In this document: positions 22,284 through 34,387 of the stretch, piece by piece
How positions within the stretch are numbered: the stretch's first letter is position 1
How the letters are laid out: every line of letters begins with the position of its first letter
Assembly: GCA_905250125.1 (NCBI GenBank)
Contig: CAJNOL010001150.1
Location: 1 to 64,000 of the forward strand
Direction of reading: 5' to 3'
Length of the DNA stretch: 64,000 bases
Source of the DNA: Rotaria sordida
Taxonomy: Eukaryota; Rotifera; Eurotatoria; Philodinida; Philodinidae
Translations under genes and position numbers: made by a program
Notes under the pieces: generated by a model
Database searches by the model: none
What the model saw: the letters and a program-made list of their open reading frames with translations, nothing else
Told to the model about the DNA's origin: nothing

Positions 22284-23509
22284 TAGAGGTGTAAGCCGAT
22301 AGGCTGATCGGCGGCGGCGCCAGTTTTTTAAAATTTTTTAAAAATGCTCGGCGGCGCAGATATGATATTCTAAGGTTGCACAGCGGCGGCGGCTCGAAAA
22401 TTTTAAAATTTCGAATACCATCGGCGGCGCGGCGGCTGTAATTAAAGTGTCTCAGCGGCGGCGGCTTAAAGTTTAAAAAGTACTACATTATCATAAAAAT
22501 ATTAGTCTATGGCCTTGTCTACACTAGGAATATAATGTAGTATTAAATTCGTGTTACATCAATTCGTGTCTACATTTGACAGTTAATGCATCAATCAGAA
22601 TCCTAGACGTCGAAATGAATCGTGGTTTTTGTTCACTTCAATCATAGAGGACTCGTCCATTGAAAACTGTGTCAGTCTCATTAGAAAATCGAATCCGACA
22701 TTGATTGGTGCATAAAATTTAATGTTGTTCTGAAATGTGCAATAAATTTAATGCACTTTTTAAAAGTGTTTTAAATATTTACCAACTGTTCAACCAATCA
22801 TGTTTCTTAATTCAGCGTCAAAATTTTTGGTGTAGACAAGGGCTATTTCAATACCTTGGCCTTTTTATTTTCAAACACATATGTGGAAAAACTTTATTTC
22901 ACATCTAGACATAATAAAAAAGTCTATAATTAAAAATAAATATAATTGCCAGGATAAATAATAAATGAGAAATCACCACCACGATTGTTAATAAGTAAAA
23001 GCACTTAGCATACTCAAGTTTGTTGTTTTTATTTTGTTTTTGTTAATTAAAATTTGAAATGCTCGTCTCTTCTTGTATTTCTAAATATATCTAATATAAG
23101 AGACATAAACTAAAATGATAATTTAGAATTTTCAACCAACACAGAATTAAGGGTTCATTCACAATTTAGAACCCCAAGCATCTGATTGGTCAGAGAACCA
23201 GCATGAAAATGAAGGTGAAGGCGAGAAAGTTAATGAAAAAGAGATATATTAGGGTTCTAAGATGTAAAAGTATCGAATTAAGGAAAATATAAATGAAATG
23301 TTATCGATATTTACAATAGTTGCCGGCGGCGGCGGCTCGATAATTTTAAAATTTCGAATACTATCGGCGGCGCGGCGGCTGTAATTAAAGTGCCTCAGCG
23401 GCGACGGCTTAAAAATTTCTAAAATTTCTACTGTCATGGCGGCGGCGGCTTAAAATTTTTCGAGTTTATCGGCGGCGACGGCGGCTCAGCCGCACGGCTT
23501 ACACCTCTA
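22284..23509. mobile_element. Non-autonomous hAT-like element with 8-bp target duplication
   Basis: The tips are inverted (TAGAGGTGTAAGCCG at the left, CGGCTTACACCTCTA at the right) and the flanks are identical 8-bp copies, CATACAAC, at 22276-22283 and 23510-23517. Eight-bp duplications are the hallmark of hAT transposition, and tips with RAGNG-type starts fit. Inside each end lie GGCGGCGGC-rich blocks separated by TTTTAAAATTTCGAATA; a block of about 100 bp is present in direct orientation near both ends (22380-22465 and 23330-23420). No transposase is encoded, so the element would need one supplied in trans. Confidence 0.8.
22511..22843. mobile_element. Nested 333-bp MITE with GGCCTTGTCTACAC ends
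   Basis: The left tip GGCCTTGTCTACACT matches the reverse complement of the right tip (GCCCTTGTCTACACC). The trinucleotide TAT flanks both sides (22508-22510, 22844-22846). A 3-bp duplication and GGCC-type tips fit the PIF/Harbinger group, though the assignment is tentative. It lies inside the hAT-like element. Confidence 0.55.
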
Positions 23510-23517
23510 CATACAAC

Positions 23518-24141
23518 AGTAAATTCTGTCAGATGGCGCTACATATTTTCCAATTGATCAAGTCGTCTAACGAATGACTATTTTTATGGTGCTATCTTTT
23601 AATAAAAACTCAAACTCGAAAATTATACGAACATGAATGATGTGGCTGGTGCAGGCAGCTCCAGTGCATCGACGATATAGAGAGGGTGTGATTTCGACCA
23701 AAATTTGTCAGTTTTGTAAAAATAAAAAATTTGATCAACTGTAACACGAAAAAAAATTCAGCTGGAGAACTGTAGTTAATCGTCAGTTTTCGAGCAGTTT
23801 GTATGATATGGGATTCTATTGATATTCGAGATGAATACAGTCTTCTAATATCAATACTCTGTTGTCTTAAATTTAATTTACAGAAATTTTTTTATTTTCT
23901 AAGTAATATACTGGAAATACCAATAGAATTAATTCAAACAAAAATGTTTTTTTTTGAATTACGATCAAAATCTTATTAACAAAGAAAATGATTACATAAT
24001 TTAATGATTTTCTTTTTTTCAAATCAGTGAACGAAATTAATACATGAATAAACACACGCATTAAAATAATACAATGGCTGGTGACTAGAAAAAACTTTCG
24101 TTAGAGTAAACAAAATCGATTCTTGTTTTTTCTTTTGTGTT
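23518..24141. other. No gene recognised
   Basis: AT-rich sequence between the hAT-like element and the small gene below. Poly-T and poly-A tracts are the only features. Confidence 0.4.
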
Positions 24142-24542
24142 TTATATATAATTCATAAGTTCGATTTCATTTTCTTCTTGAATTGATGTTAATGTTGCAC
24201 TTCGTTTAATGATTGAACGCCTTCGATACTGTGTTCCATATAGAGTTCGATTATTTCTTGTATCAATTATTGATTGTAGATGGCCAAGAGAATTTAATTC
24301 ATGTTTGCTAACTGATGTTTTACAGCGTCGATTGTTAGATGAATAAGTTTGTGTTGGTTGATTGAAATTCGAAAGTATTTTAAGAAAAAATTTTGAAAAC
24401 CGTTTACGAACAGTTTGTTTATCGGATTTCATCGTTGAACTAGTAAAGTAAAGTTACGATAAAATTAAAAAAATACACATGTAAAATGCATCTGTACTTA
24501 CCATTCGACATTTAATTCTGATTGTGAAATATTATGAGACAT
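24142..24542 (-). CDS. Small two-exon gene, 112-residue basic Ser/Asn-rich protein of unknown function
   Basis: Exon 1 (24542-24502) starts MSHNISQSELNVE and ends at a perfect GTAAGT donor; exon 2 (24439-24142) starts after ACTAG and runs MKSDKQTVRKRFSKFF to a stop after IELMNYI. Lengths 41 + 298 give 113 codons including stop, and the split codon (TG|T) is consistent. A TTTTTCAG acceptor just upstream of the ATG suggests a spliced 5' leader. The protein is rich in Lys/Arg, Ser, Thr and Asn, with no signal peptide, membrane segment or domain I recognise. Its small size leaves some doubt. Confidence 0.5.
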
Positions 24543-27500
24543 GATCACTGATTATTCAATCTGAAAAACATTATTAAATGTCATCTAATAATTTTAAAAT
24601 GTCACAATTTTAACATATTTTAAGCAATCACATAGATATTATCTCTACATGTAAAAAGCTGAAGATAAGAAATATTGTGTATGTAAGGTTTATAGATTGA
24701 TGAAGGAAGAAAAAAAACAAAGTTCTGAAGTTTTTTTTTTGTACACGCCTTTGTTTTTTTACTTTGTGATTATATATGCAATACAAGCCAATTTCTTTTA
24801 TATATTTTTTAATGAATGATCCTCTTTCTTTTTCGCATATACTGACATTCCAAAGAAAGCATGCCGGGTTTGTATGAAAAAAAAATCTGCCACCGGCTTT
24901 TTTCTTTCAATCTTCGATCAAAGTACAGTTCACCTCAGGGTGCTTGTATGACATTCTCATTGCTTCCAGAATAAAAATAAAATTTCATGGTAAAACAGGC
25001 TATGAAGTGAAGCTATTTTCTAATGTCGACGAAATACAAAACGATAAAAAAGACAAGATTTTTTTTCAAGGTCACTAACTGATGTCGTAAAAGATGCACA
25101 AAAGAATGTTGCTCGACGTAAGATGAAATATTACGAGCAAGAAAATATTCATAGTTGCCATATCCATCTTTAAACTAATCTCCCACTGTCTTTAATCAAA
25201 ACTTTGCATACTTACTTATGATGTCGGAATTCGAACTGTATTCAAACCAAAAAACAAGTACGAAAAATAATGCGAATATGAAAAACAACTATTTTGAATG
25301 GTAATAATAAAACTATATTCAAAGTTTAATCTCATTCTACTACAATGATTTCTCGATTGTAAAATCTTCTTGTCTAAAAGCAAAATAACAGATTATTAGG
25401 GGATTACATTATAACCTACTTATTTTATACCTTTTAGTTTCTTTTTGACATTTATACTCATCTGAATTTCTTATCTGGCATTTAAGATATTAAACCTATG
25501 ACGTTTTATCCTGTAAAAACATTGCTAAGCTTGTCTCGGGAAACTTTGTACTCATTCAAAGAATCAATAAATTTCTCCACGAAAAGATTTATTTATAAGA
25601 TATTATTCTGCAAATTTCGAATACTTCTTTTTTATTACCTATTAATACTTGCTGATGTAAAGATAAGAAAATACTTGAAAAAAATCTTGGTTTTTGTTCG
25701 AGATATTTTTAACAGCCAAGAAAAAAAACAAAATGCTGAGACATAATTAAAAGCTTCAAAAATTCCAAAACATTGCATGAAAATGAGATTTTGACGTGAT
25801 CGATTAAAAAAAATGGAAGTCCAGTTGATGCAACGAACATTTTCTTCAATGCATTTCGATTAAAAATCAATTTCATGGTATTTACTTGATCAAAATGTCA
25901 ACTTTAATCAATCAAATTGAAATAAGTCAATTTGAATTATTCGTTTTATCATTCAAAATTCCCTTTTTTTCTCGTATTTTGGATGTTAAAATTACGACAA
26001 TCGTGCATTGTCTTTGTTTGTTTTTGAAGCCCCTCAGCGCTAGCCTGCCAAAAAAAGAAAAAATCAAGTTTTTTTTAAACACTTTTGGAAGACTCAAATA
26101 TTATATTGTTTCTTGTTTTGTATGCAAAAATAAAAGTAAAATTTCTTTCTTTCTTTGTAACAAATAATAAATTATCTTCAGTTCGTGTTGTCAAAAAATA
26201 GGCAATAAAAGTGTCGCTCGAAACTATTTAATTTTCATCTGTTGATTAGAAAGAAACCAAATTCATAAGAAACACTAGTTGAAATGAAAAGCATACTGCA
26301 ATACATAAATAATATCACGATCAATCTTGAATTTAATTCATATCTGGGTTCTAGAAGCTTTCCGTATATTTTTCTTGCAATCAAAGTATTGAAATTCTGA
26401 TTCATTTGGGGGGTGTGGTGGTAGGTGTGGTTGAATGCATACTCAGATCTGTACTGTCAAATTAACGTTCTTACTATCAAATTAACAAATTTAAAATGGG
26501 AACTGTCCTAGTTATTTCTTGTATGATGATCTGATTCTTCAGCCAGTAAGTAGTAAGTCTTATTTACACTTTCTACAACGTTAGGTGTCACACGAGTTCT
26601 AATGTCTTGTTAAAGTTTAGTGATATACTAGTGAAAATAGATTGATTTTCCTCATTTAAATTCGTAAATTTTCAATGATTTTAATTTATTTGAACAGAAA
26701 ACAACATAATGTACAGTACGATTGTTTTATAATTCATTATGATTAGAGATTACGACTTTTAATCAAGTCGAGCAATTGAGTTGTTGTCGTATTAAGATCA
26801 AATTATAAATATTTGCTCTGCGTAATTAATGATTATGTAATAATAGTCAAAAGATTAGAGCCAAATAGTTCTTGACTTCTTAATTTTCTCAAGAATTTTG
26901 CTGCTTATTTTAACAAACATAGAACCAGATCAGAGTTAAACTTTTTTTTGTTTTAATGACAGAGCGGAGAACTGATTGCAGATAGCATATTTGTAGATTA
27001 TACGTGATCATTCAAAATCATTTCTATTTGTATAATATGAAAATAATTACCACTTGATAATGAATAAATTGCCATCAATGAAACAAAGACAGGTCTTGTT
27101 GTTGAGTACGACAAGTTGATCCATTAGTGGGAATTAATCGGTGACGCTCTTTGTTTTATGAATACAATTCTAAACTAGTTCAGATTAGTTTAAGTTCTAT
27201 TTGAATCGATAAAAAGACAATTATTCATGTGATATAATATGTAGAATTTCCGTCAAGGAATGCACTAATTTTCTCTACTACTTTTTTCAGACTTAGAAGT
27301 TCGTCCAATGACGTGTATTGGTGCGAGCAAATCCTTTTATATTCTTTTCTTTTGATTAGTCTTCTTCTTTCTTGAGCATGAATACAGTTTATGTGCCAAT
27401 TAACCTTAAGTTCAATCAGAAAACGATGTATTTGCTCTTTTAGCTTATCAATATCGTTCGTAGAAGGCACTTTTAAAGTACAAAACCAATTTATTTTTTC

Positions 27501-28766
27501 TAAAATACAGCCAAATTTGGACAAGTAATACCTATTACATACCATTTTCAGAATCTTCACTTTTTTCAATACTTCTAGAAAACATTCAATTTCTGAAATA
27601 ATTTCGCTATTTCTGTTATGATATATTCACCACTCAAGGGGTGAATCTATTCGATGCAAACAACAATATTTAAGTCAACTTAGCGCATTGCTTGCGTAAA
27701 GATCACATTTGGATAAAAACGATAAAATTATTTCAAGAATTCGATGTTCTTTGGAAAAATTGCAAAAAATAACGATTTTCAAAGTTGTGTGCAGGTATTG
27801 ATTTCTAATTATATTGTAGTTTAAAAATCAAGATATAACTATTTCTTAAGTAAAGCAGATCGTTTTATAAGAAATTTCACAATGAATCTTCTAAAATAAA
27901 AAAAATTAAATCGTCAGTGATGAAAAATGATTTAAATATCAACAAACTATTGACATTATCATTTATTGTAACGTACCAGTTAGTTGCTATTTATGAAATA
28001 AAGTTATTGATGGTCAACCAAAATAAATTAATTTCTTGTTATCAATTGATAAGTCTTGTAGAAACACAATACTATTTAAGTTCATCAGAATCTGACAATC
28101 AAATAAAAATGAACTCGCAAAATGTTTAACAAAAGAACAGAATTAGGCGTAAATTTGATTAGGTAAAAAGACAAAAGCTTTTCTGATGATGTCGAAAAAC
28201 AATTATGATAACAAAATCTCTACATTTGCTAAGATATATGTCATAAGCAAATTTGAATTTTACGTAAAAACAAATTCAGGCAGATTTCGTTTTTAATTAT
28301 GCTCAAAACTGTGCAATAACTAACTTTTATTTCAAAATAACTTCTAATTTTCATTTCCATTAAAAGAATACAACACATACTTGTTCGTTTTAAACAGAGG
28401 GAGTATACATTTTCACTACTCATATTCTAATGTATGTGTGAATGACTTCTTCTACATCGACATCAGAAAATGATGTTTGAAAGTATCTTTATGAAGAAGA
28501 AAATCGACCGATTTCTTTTGAGCATCAAATTTCGACATAAGACATGTATTATTGCACCATGGGAAATGCATAATCTAAAAAGTTCTTCATTGTTTGCAAT
28601 TAGAATGTAAATAAAATATTTATCAAAGATAATTCGCCTTACTCAAAATCATTTTTAATAAATTACTTTGAAAAGTAAATATTGTGCGTTCGAATAGACT
28701 CTACTAGAGAGAAGAAAACAACATTAATTTAAATCATTAAATATCAAAATAAAAAAAGACCGAATC
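24543..28766. other. Gene-poor AT-rich region
   Basis: No gene can be supported. Frames at 25498-25746 and 25886-26167 (plus) are low-complexity. A 114-codon minus frame at 27225-27569 has a mixed composition but no ATG at its start, no splice partner and no recognised motif. A G-rich patch occurs near 26408 (GGGGGGTGTGGTGG). Confidence 0.4.
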
Positions 28767-28894
28767 TTAGTCTTTTCTCCAGCATAGAATTGGAGAAGGA
28801 CGGCGCTCTCCAAAAATCAGGTTGACCATTCCACATTTGGTGTATATTGTACCATAAACTGTGTCTGTACTCCTAACAATGGATATTCGTCTTC
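28767..28894 (-). pseudogene. Possible isolated terminal exon (unknown family)
   Basis: After a TTCTAG acceptor the minus strand reads about 42 codons of varied composition (ISIVRSTDTVYGTIYTKCG, then NLIFGERRPSPILCWRKD) to a stop. The sequence is more protein-like than its surroundings, but no upstream exon was found, so it may be a relic. Confidence 0.25.
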
Positions 28895-29295
28895 CTAGAA
28901 TTTTAAATCGTCCCTCCAAAAGAGAAAATTTCGATAAAACACTATCGAATCATTCAAACATATATATATAACATTTACTTTGTTTGCACAAAAAACCTCA
29001 ATATAGTATCCGAATATTCCATATTATTGAATCATTCAATATTGATAAAATAACTCATTGATAATGTAACAGATGTTCTCATATATCATAATGATTTCTC
29101 TCAAATTTCATTTCAATTAAAATAATCATCGATGTTCTTATCTATTTCTTTTTATTGGTAATACAAAAAGAAATAAAGCATCGGCAAGTAAAACTATTAC
29201 AATGCACTGGGTAGCAGCAGTAAGTAAATAAATATTTACTAGAAAATTCTCAATAATAACAGATGATCCATAATAAATGGCCGCATTTTGCATTG

Positions 29296-29993
29296 CATAT
29301 TTTAATCTCTAAATACATTTTATTAAAAAAAAACGGAATGTATCGCAAGATGTAGCGTGAAAATCTCTATAATTTAGAAAGTTGTGTATTTTTTATTTTT
29401 AAAAAAGCAAAATTCTGTACGACCAATATTCGATGCTGCGAATGATATCATTTGTTGGAACACAATGGATTCCTTTTCTTCTTATTTCATCGATTAATAA
29501 ATCATCGTTTTTAACTTTACCCCATTGTATATTGTTAATCATAGGATCTCACACGTTATAATATAGAATATTAAGACCAAGACTATTCGGCAGTCATCTG
29601 TGATTATCCACAAAAATGCATAAAATTTTTTTCGCATCATGCCAATGGTTCCTGCTTATGGAAAAACAACTTCAGTATAATTTTCGTGTGTTAATGTTGT
29701 ACCAGATTTAAATATATAATAGAAGATGTAAGACCATTTTAGATGTACCTAAACATACAAAAATTCTTTTTGGAAACGTGGCCTTTTGGTTTATATTCCT
29801 TTGCTCGTCTGCTTTTTGTCAACTTGCAAGCATCGAAAATTGGTGGTACAGAATTTTGCTTATTTTAAAAACAAAATAAATATACAATTAAAATAAGTTT
29901 TACTTTCTAAATTATAGAGTTTGTCACACTACATCTTGTGGTATATTTTGTTTTTTTTTCTGTTAAAAAAACGTATTTGGAGATTAAAATATG
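29296..29993. mobile_element. Long-TIR transposon-like element upstream of the GPCR
   Basis: Arms of about 140 bp are inverted: CATATTTTAATCTCTAAATA at the left matches CATATTTTAATCTCCAAATA read from the right, followed in both by CAAGATGTAG, CTATAATTTAGAAAG and AGCAAAATTCTGTACNACCA. Inside, the minus strand keeps short coding-like pieces broken by stops (SVPPIFDACKLTKSRRAKEY; INNIQWGKVKNDDLLIDEI), so it once carried a gene I cannot name. Confidence 0.6.
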
Positions 29994-30105
29994 AAATCCA
30001 AAGTGTGACCAATTATTATGAGTAATAAATTATTTCTAAATTTTTCATGTGTATAGAAATTATATTATCTTCGTTATATTTCAATCGATCGATTAATTTC
30101 CATAG

Positions 30106-31247
30106 TTTTTATTCATAATTATTTATTGATATGGTCAATAGCTATATTTTGTTCTTTAATTCTTCCTGTATTATTCATATTTGCACCATCATCACTTCGT
30201 ACAACTCGTACATCACATTTTCTTATTATTTGTATTGTATGTTTATCAAATATGTGTTCTCTTTATGTTCAAGCATATATGATAAGTGGTAAAGGTGAAC
30301 CAAATTTATCATATCATACATGTCGTTTTATTGTTTATATATCAACATTTGCTAAACCAATTGGAATTTATTTAACATTGTTATTTAGCATTGAAAGATT
30401 ACTTACAAAAATTTTATCAAAATTTCTTGTACGTTTTATTAATCATCGTCAATTATGTCAAAGATTATATACATTATTAATTTTTCTTATTACAATTATA
30501 ATAGTATCCATCCGATTATTTGAAGTTTTAAACGTAATTATACGAAATCAGTCTGTAGTAAATCAAACATTGATTAGTTATATCTATTCATATCGAAATA
30601 TAAAAGATACAAGTAGTAATTCAACAGATCGTTCTATTAAATTTAAATATTGTTTTAATTCAATGAATATAGATAGATATGCTAAATTTCTTTCATTTTA
30701 TGTTATACAATATTGGTTTGAACAGTTTGCATTAATTATAATTATTCTTATTTTATTAATTTTTATTATTCATCAATATTGTTTACCACGTATTCAACAA
30801 CGAAATTTACCACTTCATTTTAGTGTGAATACAAAACTTTATTTATCACTTGCATCATGTGTTATTGCATCAGAATTAATTTTACTTTTCTGTCATTTTA
30901 TTATCGATCATATTCATTATAATAATAGAGATGTACAAATAACATCACTACAACTTATGTTATTTGCATTCAATTTTCGTTGTATCTTTCTTCCATGTAT
31001 TGTTCTTACAACGACTTGTGATCCATTAAAACAATTTTTATTTGAAATATTTATTTCACGACCTTATCTCGATGATATCGATGAAAATGATACTATAAAT
31101 ACAATAAATAATCAATCAGAACTATTTTCATCTACACAACAAACAAGTAATCGTCTCCAACAAAAATTTCGGCATACATTTACAAAAAACAAAACTAATA
31201 ACAATGACGAATACTTTGATAATGAAGAATCACACGTTGATTTTTGA
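30106..31247 (+). CDS. Rhodopsin-like seven-transmembrane receptor (orphan GPCR)
   Basis: A single long frame of about 380 codons ends HVDF-stop. Hydrophobic segments fit seven membrane helices. The third follows a cysteine (HTCRFIVY) and ends with SIER, the position of the E/DRY motif of class A receptors; a cysteine in the second extracellular loop (KYCFNS) could pair with it. The seventh helix (LFAFNFRCIFLPCIVLTTT) has no clean NPxxY. The cytoplasmic tail is rich in Asn, Ser and Asp. There is no ATG at the open end: the frame starts after CCATAG at 30105, so a first exon with the N-terminus is probably missing or lies upstream of the transposon-like element. The ligand is unknown; probably a peptide- or chemoreceptor-type membrane protein. 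Confidence 0.72.
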
Positions 31248-31715
31248 TTTAATTCATATATGGACTCTCTAACGATTATAAAAGAATGATCTTTCATTTG
31301 TTTATTTGTATTTGGTTTTTATTTTATTTTGATAAAACTGAAATTAGACATATCGTTAGAAACACAAATTTCTCTCTTTCACATACTTTAATGATATTTA
31401 AGCAATAAATTGCTATAAACTACCAAGATTAATCATTCTATATTCTTTTACTGATTCTAATGAATAATATTAGATTTTAGGTCATTGATAAGCAATCGAG
31501 ATATTTCGATAAATCGCATAAATCGTTAAAAAAAGAACTAAAGATCACTTCTTTCTTTTCATTTCTTGATTAAATGAAATAGAGAAAAAAATAATTAAAG
31601 CATTTGCTCCTGCTCAATAATTCGTTTTTCCGTTTCATGTAAATTATCTGTCTCAAATGTCGAAGATTTCTATAATATGGATAAAATCAATAAATTCAAA
31701 TACTAATGAGAGAAT
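31248..31715. other. 3' flank of the GPCR, no gene
   Basis: AT-rich sequence with probable polyadenylation context (several AATAAA-like runs). No coding segment is seen. Confidence 0.4.
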
Positions 31716-32296
31716 ATATCCAACTATCGGACGTTGTTTGACTTCGTATTATGGCATGGATAAGTTCAAGTGAGACAAGGAAAAGCATACAAGAATTATG
31801 GTGGCTTTGATAAAATGTTTACTGAGAGCAAGGCATTTCCGGAAAACTTAAAACAAAAAGTTTTGATCTGAAAGTTTGTCCAATCGTAGATTTAATAGTT
31901 ATTAGATCATCCTGAAAATTTCAACGAAAACGAACATGTCTTTCTTGAAATATTGAATTTCCAAAACAAAACAGCGGTTTACCATCGGAGAATACAATAT
32001 AATCGAGTCTACTCAGAAATTAAATATCTCGAGAAAGACATGTTCATTCTGGTTGAAAATTTCGGGTCTATTCAATAGCTATCAAGCCTGTCGTTAGACA
32101 AAATTTCAGCTCGAAACTCTTTGTTTTGATTAGTTCAAAAATGCTTTGCTTCTCAATAAAAATTTCATTAAAACGACAATAACTCTTCATCAGTAGGCCA
32201 TAGGTCCGAATCCTTTTAAAATTTTCTTAGTCTCATCGAGACCTACTACTACTCATAGTGATAACATGAAGTCAAACGGCGTCCACCAATTGGATA
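31716..32296. repeat. Foldback (palindromic) repeat of about 580 bp
   Basis: The left outer text ATATCCAACTATCGGACG and GTTTGACTTCGTATTAT recurs inverted at the right end (CATATCCAATTGGTGGACGC, GTTTGACTTCATGTTAT). Inner parts also match (GAACATGTCTTTCTTGAAAT against GAACATGTCTTTCTCGAGAT). There is no coding content. It abuts the decayed SLC5 gene. Confidence 0.6.
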
Positions 32297-32615
32297 TGTG
32301 CTCTTGTAAGTTTACTAAATTATATACTTTATTTGGTGAAAAACCACTAAATACATCATTCCATGATATCAATAATGATTTGTCCACTGTGTTGAGATTA
32401 TTTGAACCTAAATAATAAAATTAAGATTCATTTCATTTGATAAAAAATAATTTTACCAAATATAAATATTCCAAGTTAACCGAGAGTAATAGTTAGAAAA
32501 ACACCATTAAAAGAATACTACATAACAGATACCGAATAGAGTGGCAATAGGAGATTATTTGAACTAAAACATAGACAAGAATCATATTTATATTCATTTA
32601 TAAAAGCAGAAATAC

Positions 32616-33170
32616 CTTTGACGTATAGAAACAGATTGAGTAATATTAACTATTGGCAAACACCCATTGACAGATGTTGGTAATCGTCCACTTCTATGCA
32701 TGTGTTGTTGTATTGTAAGATTAGCTCCAAGGAGAATCCATATTTGAAATATCATACACAAACAAAATGCCACAAGAACACTCTATGACAAAGAAAAAAG
32801 AAAATTAGTGAATATAATATTTTCACTCAATATACTCATTCGACTATTAATTCGCAATGCAAAAAAAATCAAGTAAATAAACACCAAGAATCGATGGAAC
32901 AAATGATCCAGCAATTTGAAAAACTATCATAAGAATATTATCACCTAAATAAGATGTAATGAATGCCAAAAATACGACGAAAAGACCAATAATAATAACT
33001 ATAGAAACACAAGAAAAATATCAATTTTGATTTTCATAATAAACACAAACTTACAAAAATTTTTTTTTTATTATACGTATGAGCTAGTCTGCATAAAATA
33101 TCACCATAACCATAAAAAGAAACATCTTCAATTGAGATTGTTAAATTTTGCTTGATATAATACATGTTGT
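32616..33170 (-). pseudogene. Decayed SLC5-type sodium/solute symporter fragment (three exons)
   Basis: Exon pieces: about 33170-33055, 32998 to about 32845, and 32782-32616. The first two are joined by a 56-nt GTAAGT-CTATAG intron. Readable text includes TISIEDVSFYGYG, then IIIGLFVVFLAFITSYLGDN and MIVFQIAGSFVPSILGVYLL, and finally SVLVAFCLCMIFQIWILLGA with RLPTSVNGC. The order helix, GGP-like turn, LGxxLL, then WxxxGA matches the C-terminal helices of SLC5 transporters. The frame shifts in a run of eight T (LLDFF to ALRINSR), and no continuation of either end is seen, so this is probably dead; an assembly homopolymer error could explain the shift alone. Confidence 0.5.
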
Positions 33171-34387
33171 AGAGAGAAGAATTTTATGAATTTTGTCGCA
33201 AGCCGTTTTAGAAAAATATTAAACCGTCGACTTTTTATGAGTGTTTTACGAAAAATCCTAAAAATGAGCACTTCTATCAAGCGGGATTCTGACGAAGCCA
33301 TACCTTAAGAATGGGTAGATTAATTGAGCTGAAATATTCTGTGGACATATATATTTTGAAGAGTTCTACTCACATTTAGATTTTCGTCTCCAAATATTGA
33401 ACCGTTAGAATTTTATAAACCGTCGTTCACATTTTAGGCAACTTCGGCACATTGTAACTTTGGCTTCGAACTGGATAGAGACCTAAACTTTATACTATAG
33501 TTAGATTAATTAAAGACGTATCGTTCTTAAAGATTTCAGCTTTGTACATCGTTCTGTTTGGTTAGGAGGATCATGTCAAAAACAAGTTTTTGATACAAAT
33601 CAATGTGTTCAGATTAGATCATCTTGCAAAATATAGAGCAGGCCTCTAGAAGATAGAAGTACTTTCTGTGATCTATAACTGTATACAAAAAATTAGCGTG
33701 AGAGCACAAGGATAGTAATATGCAGAATTTTTATTGTGGTTTTATCAAATGTATCCCAACAGGACAGCCATAGGTTTTTTTTCTAGATTATTTGAATATT
33801 GATGACATAAATAAAAGAAAAGTACATAGGTATTTTAAAGTCGATTCTTATCTATGATACTGTACAGCATTTGGATAATATGCACATCCAACGCCGCAAG
33901 AACTACATATATTTAGTGGATAATCGTTTTCGTAGATCAATGGTTTATCTTTCTTTTCCATTCCGTACTAGTAGAACCTAAATTTATTGCCTAGAAAAAA
34001 ATCAGTACGTCATGAAAAGGTTATTAGAAACTTCTATTTTCGACAGAACTCACGCATATTCGAATCTATCTTCTCCGTAAATCCTTCAATTTCATATTCA
34101 AATTCGGTTATATCTAATTTTTGCATCTCTCATCTCAGTTGAACAATTCGACAATTCTTTTTAATTTTCATCAAATGTTTCTTATTAAAATCTTCGATTC
34201 ATTAGTCAAGCTTCACTGGATAGTCTACGTGTTGATTAGAGAATGCACTGTGAAAATAGTTATCGAATGAATCAGTACTTGACCAGCTTCGATCAAATGA
34301 TCAATAGGATACTTTTTCGGAAGCTTTATGAATTATTTTAGGTGGTAGTGGTGTGTTTGATTGATAGGAGATAGAATGAATAGTATA
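33171..34387. other. No gene recognised between the SLC5 relic and the SSUH2-like gene
   Basis: The part from 33190 to 33760 contains recurring text (AAATATTAAACCGTCG, AAATATTGAACCGTTAG) suggesting old repeat material. No open frame of interest was found. Confidence 0.35.

Noticed and set aside
26400-26440. G-rich stretch GGGGGGTGTGGTGGTAGGTG
   Set aside because: Too short and irregular to call a telomere relic or a confident G-quadruplex.
27225-27569. 114-codon minus frame with mixed composition
   Set aside because: No ATG at its start, no exon partners and no recognisable family; left unannotated for lack of support.
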